DNA of 64,000 nt from JBDIAG01 sp963835085. GTDB taxonomy: Bacteria > Actinomycetota > Actinomycetes > Actinomycetales > CAWJMD01. Made by a program: the position numbers and the translations under genes. Within the stretch, counting starts at the first letter, position 1. Every line of letters starts with the position of its first letter. The stretch spans positions 1,302,001-1,366,000 of the forward strand of contig CAWIED010000001.1 of assembly GCA_963835085.1 (NCBI GenBank), written 5' to 3'. Below the pieces are notes generated by a model. That model did no database searches and was not told where the DNA came from. It saw only the letters and a list, made by a program, of their open reading frames with translations. Positions 62,691 to 64,000 of the stretch are shown here, piece after piece.

Positions 62691-63857
62691 TCACCCTTCC
62701 AGAAGCCTGGCGCACAGTCGACCTCCGGCGGCCGCCGCGAGAAAGGCGGCCGGGTCCGCGTCGAGCCCACGGCCCATCGTCGACAGCCCCACCGGGCATT
62801 CGGCGAGCGCCTCGTAGAGTCCCGTCACGCTCACCTCGAACAACTCGTGCCCGGCGGGACACTCGGCCAACGGCCGGGCCTGCGCCAACACCGTCGACGC
62901 CAGGTCGTCGTCCACGCCGGGAGCGCCGCGCAGAAGCGGCACGGCCACCGCGGCCGGCGTCAGCGCCACCCGCGAATAGGCGGTGAGGCTGTGGTGGGAG
63001 ATGCCGCGGTGTCGCGGCCGGGCGTCTGCGCCGGAGACCCGCAGGCTCGCCACCGGACGCCCGCCCAACACCCCCGCGGCGTTGATGGCCTCGCCGGCGG
63101 CCACCCCGCTGAAGCCCCAGCGGGTGCCGGTGCCCAGATTGCCCGGGCCCTGCGCGATCACCGCCACGTCGGCGCCCAGCACGTGCCGCGCGGCCAGCAG
63201 CCCCGTGTGCACGGTCACGGCTTCCAGCTCCCCGCCGAAGGCCTGACCGACGCTGACCGTGCCGGCCAGCCAGCCCGCCTCGCGCAGGCCGGCCACGGCC
63301 CGTGAGAACCACAGCGGCAGCGCACCTCCGTCGCTCATCACATAGACGACCCTGGCCTCGGCGCGCTGTTGGCGCAGGCCGGCGAGGATGGCCGGCACCG
63401 CCGAGTGCAGATCGGCCACCACCACCGGCATCCCCGCCAGGTCGTCCCCGGCGGCCAGCACGTCGTGATGGGGCGATTCCTGGTCGTCGACGCCCAGCAC
63501 CATCGGCTGCAGCGGGGTGTAGCGGGCCTTCACCAGGTGGCCCGGCGCCGCCGGCGGGTCGGCGGGCAAGGCGTCGGGCAGCGCGACGACGAGGGCGTAG
63601 CCGCCCGTACCGAGAGCGCGGTCGAGCGCGCCGGTGTTCAACAGCACAGTGTCCCCGGGCCCCGGCCGCCCAGTCAGGGCCGGGTAGGCGAGAGCGCGGG
63701 CCTGGCGGGTGCTGCCGTCGGGGTCGTCGATGAGCACGTCGAGTTCGAGGGCGCCGGGCCAGCTGCGACGCTCGCGCAGCACCCGCCCGCGGCGCCAGCG
63801 CACCAGCAGGTCGTCGCCCACGAGGGGCTGGTCGGCGGCGCGCATGTTCTCACTCAC
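62691..63857 (-). CDS. DUF3866-family protein
   Basis: 388 residues from GTG 63857 (ATG 63845 four codons later is possible). Features: RQARALAYPALTGRPGPGDT, VLLNTGALDRALGTGGYALVVAL, GHLVKARYTPLQPMVLGVDD, and AQGPGNLGTGTRWGFSG. All match actinobacterial DUF3866 proteins, whose function is unknown and which are commonly encoded next to pafBC. Repeats cover its start region. Confidence 0.85.
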   Translation of the reverse strand: MSENMRAADQPLVGDDLLVRWRRGRVLRERRSWPGALELDVLIDDPDGSTRQARALAYPALTGRPGPGDTVLLNTGALDRALGTGGYALVVALPDALPADPPAAPGHLVKARYTPLQPMVLGVDDQESPHHDVLAAGDDLAGMPVVVADLHSAVPAILAGLRQQRAEARVVYVMSDGGALPLWFSRAVAGLREAGWLAGTVSVGQAFGGELEAVTVHTGLLAARHVLGADVAVIAQGPGNLGTGTRWGFSGVAAGEAINAAGVLGGRPVASLRVSGADARPRHRGISHHSLTAYSRVALTPAAVAVPLLRGAPGVDDDLASTVLAQARPLAECPAGHELFEVSVTGLYEALAECPVGLSTMGRGLDADPAAFLAAAAGGRLCARLLEG

Positions 63858-63896
63858 CCGGATTTCTCACTCACTCGGATTTCTCACTCACTCGGA
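63846..63896. repeat. Three 17-bp tandem repeats across the DUF3866 start
   Basis: Units at 63846-63862, 63863-63879 and 63880-63896; the last two are identical (TTTCTCACTCACTCGGA). On the minus strand each reads TCCG(A/G)GTGAGTGAGAA, so each copy repeats the GTGAGTGAGAA that forms the start codon region. Confidence 0.9.
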
Positions 63897-63924
63897 CGAC
63901 GCTACTGGAGTACGTTGAACGACG

Positions 63925-64000
63925 ATGTCAGCGCAACGGACCGAGCGACTGCTCAATCTCGTGATCGCCCTGCTGGCCACCCGGCGTTGGCTCACCAAGG
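63925..64000 (+). CDS. pafB: Proteasome accessory regulator PafB, N-terminus (cut by window edge)
   Basis: 25 codons from ATG 63925: MSAQRTERLLNLVIALLATR then RWLTK, the helix-turn-helix opening of WYL-domain PafB. Its place after pafA and an FKBP gene agrees. PafBC activates DNA-damage genes in mycobacteria. The rest lies beyond the window. Confidence 0.85.
   Translation, partial: MSAQRTERLLNLVIALLATRRWLTK

Overview
The window is high-GC DNA from an actinomycete (Actinomycetota). The strongest evidence is a complete Pup-proteasome system: arc/mpa, dop, pup, prcB, prcA, pafA and the first codons of pafB. Around it lie its usual actinobacterial neighbours: a PAC2 protein, metH, a RecB-type nuclease, an M50 protease, trmI, an FKBP lipoprotein and a DUF3866 protein. 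GTG and TTG starts and 1-4 nt gene overlaps are frequent. I cannot place the organism below phylum or class from sequence alone.

Layout. 1-5.5 kb: PAC2 (cut by the left edge), metH and a methyltransferase. 5.9-18.0 kb: an RHS polymorphic-toxin locus. It has one giant secreted RHS protein with a membrane-like tip, a small membrane protein as candidate immunity partner, and then about 4.5 kb of AT-richer displaced tip and immunity remnants broken by an IS630 element, a frameshift and an in-frame stop. 18.0-30.0 kb: an iron-siderophore locus with an AraC regulator, a DtxR/IdeR-type iron box, two FecCD permeases, an ATPase, a catechol adenylating enzyme, an N-hydroxylase, an aryl carrier protein, MbtH, an IrtAB-like exporter-fold transporter and entA. 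No NRPS and no substrate-binding protein are visible, and two junctions carry frame lesions. 30.1-34.7 kb: a marR/DJ-1 operon with twin operator boxes, ald with a divergent Lrp regulator, a HAD phosphatase, a 48-residue Cys-rich peptide and a zinc-ribbon membrane protein. 35.0-36.4 kb: an IS256-family element. 37.3-44.9 kb: SDR, RecB-like nuclease, M50 protease, methyltransferase, trmI, arc, a YchJ-like protein and a DUF3054 protein. 45.0-53.4 kb: padR with a clear promoter and operator, then a complete kdpFABCDE operon on the minus strand. 53.6-64.0 kb: cysteine hydrolase, dop, pup, prcB, prcA, GNAT, pafA, FKBP, a degenerate sugar-type ABC ATPase, DUF3866 and pafB.

How it works together. Dop deamidates Pup (C-terminal Gln), PafA ligates it to proteins, Arc unfolds the tagged substrates, and PrcAB degrades them. 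The RHS/siderophore block (about 5.6-37 kb) looks like accessory DNA inserted between metH and the recB-M50-trmI-arc block. The kdp/padR block sits between arc and dop. The most promising undescribed material is the RHS tip-immunity array, the Cys-rich peptide at 33.9 kb, the stripped-down siderophore locus and the ABC ATPase lacking its H-loop histidine.
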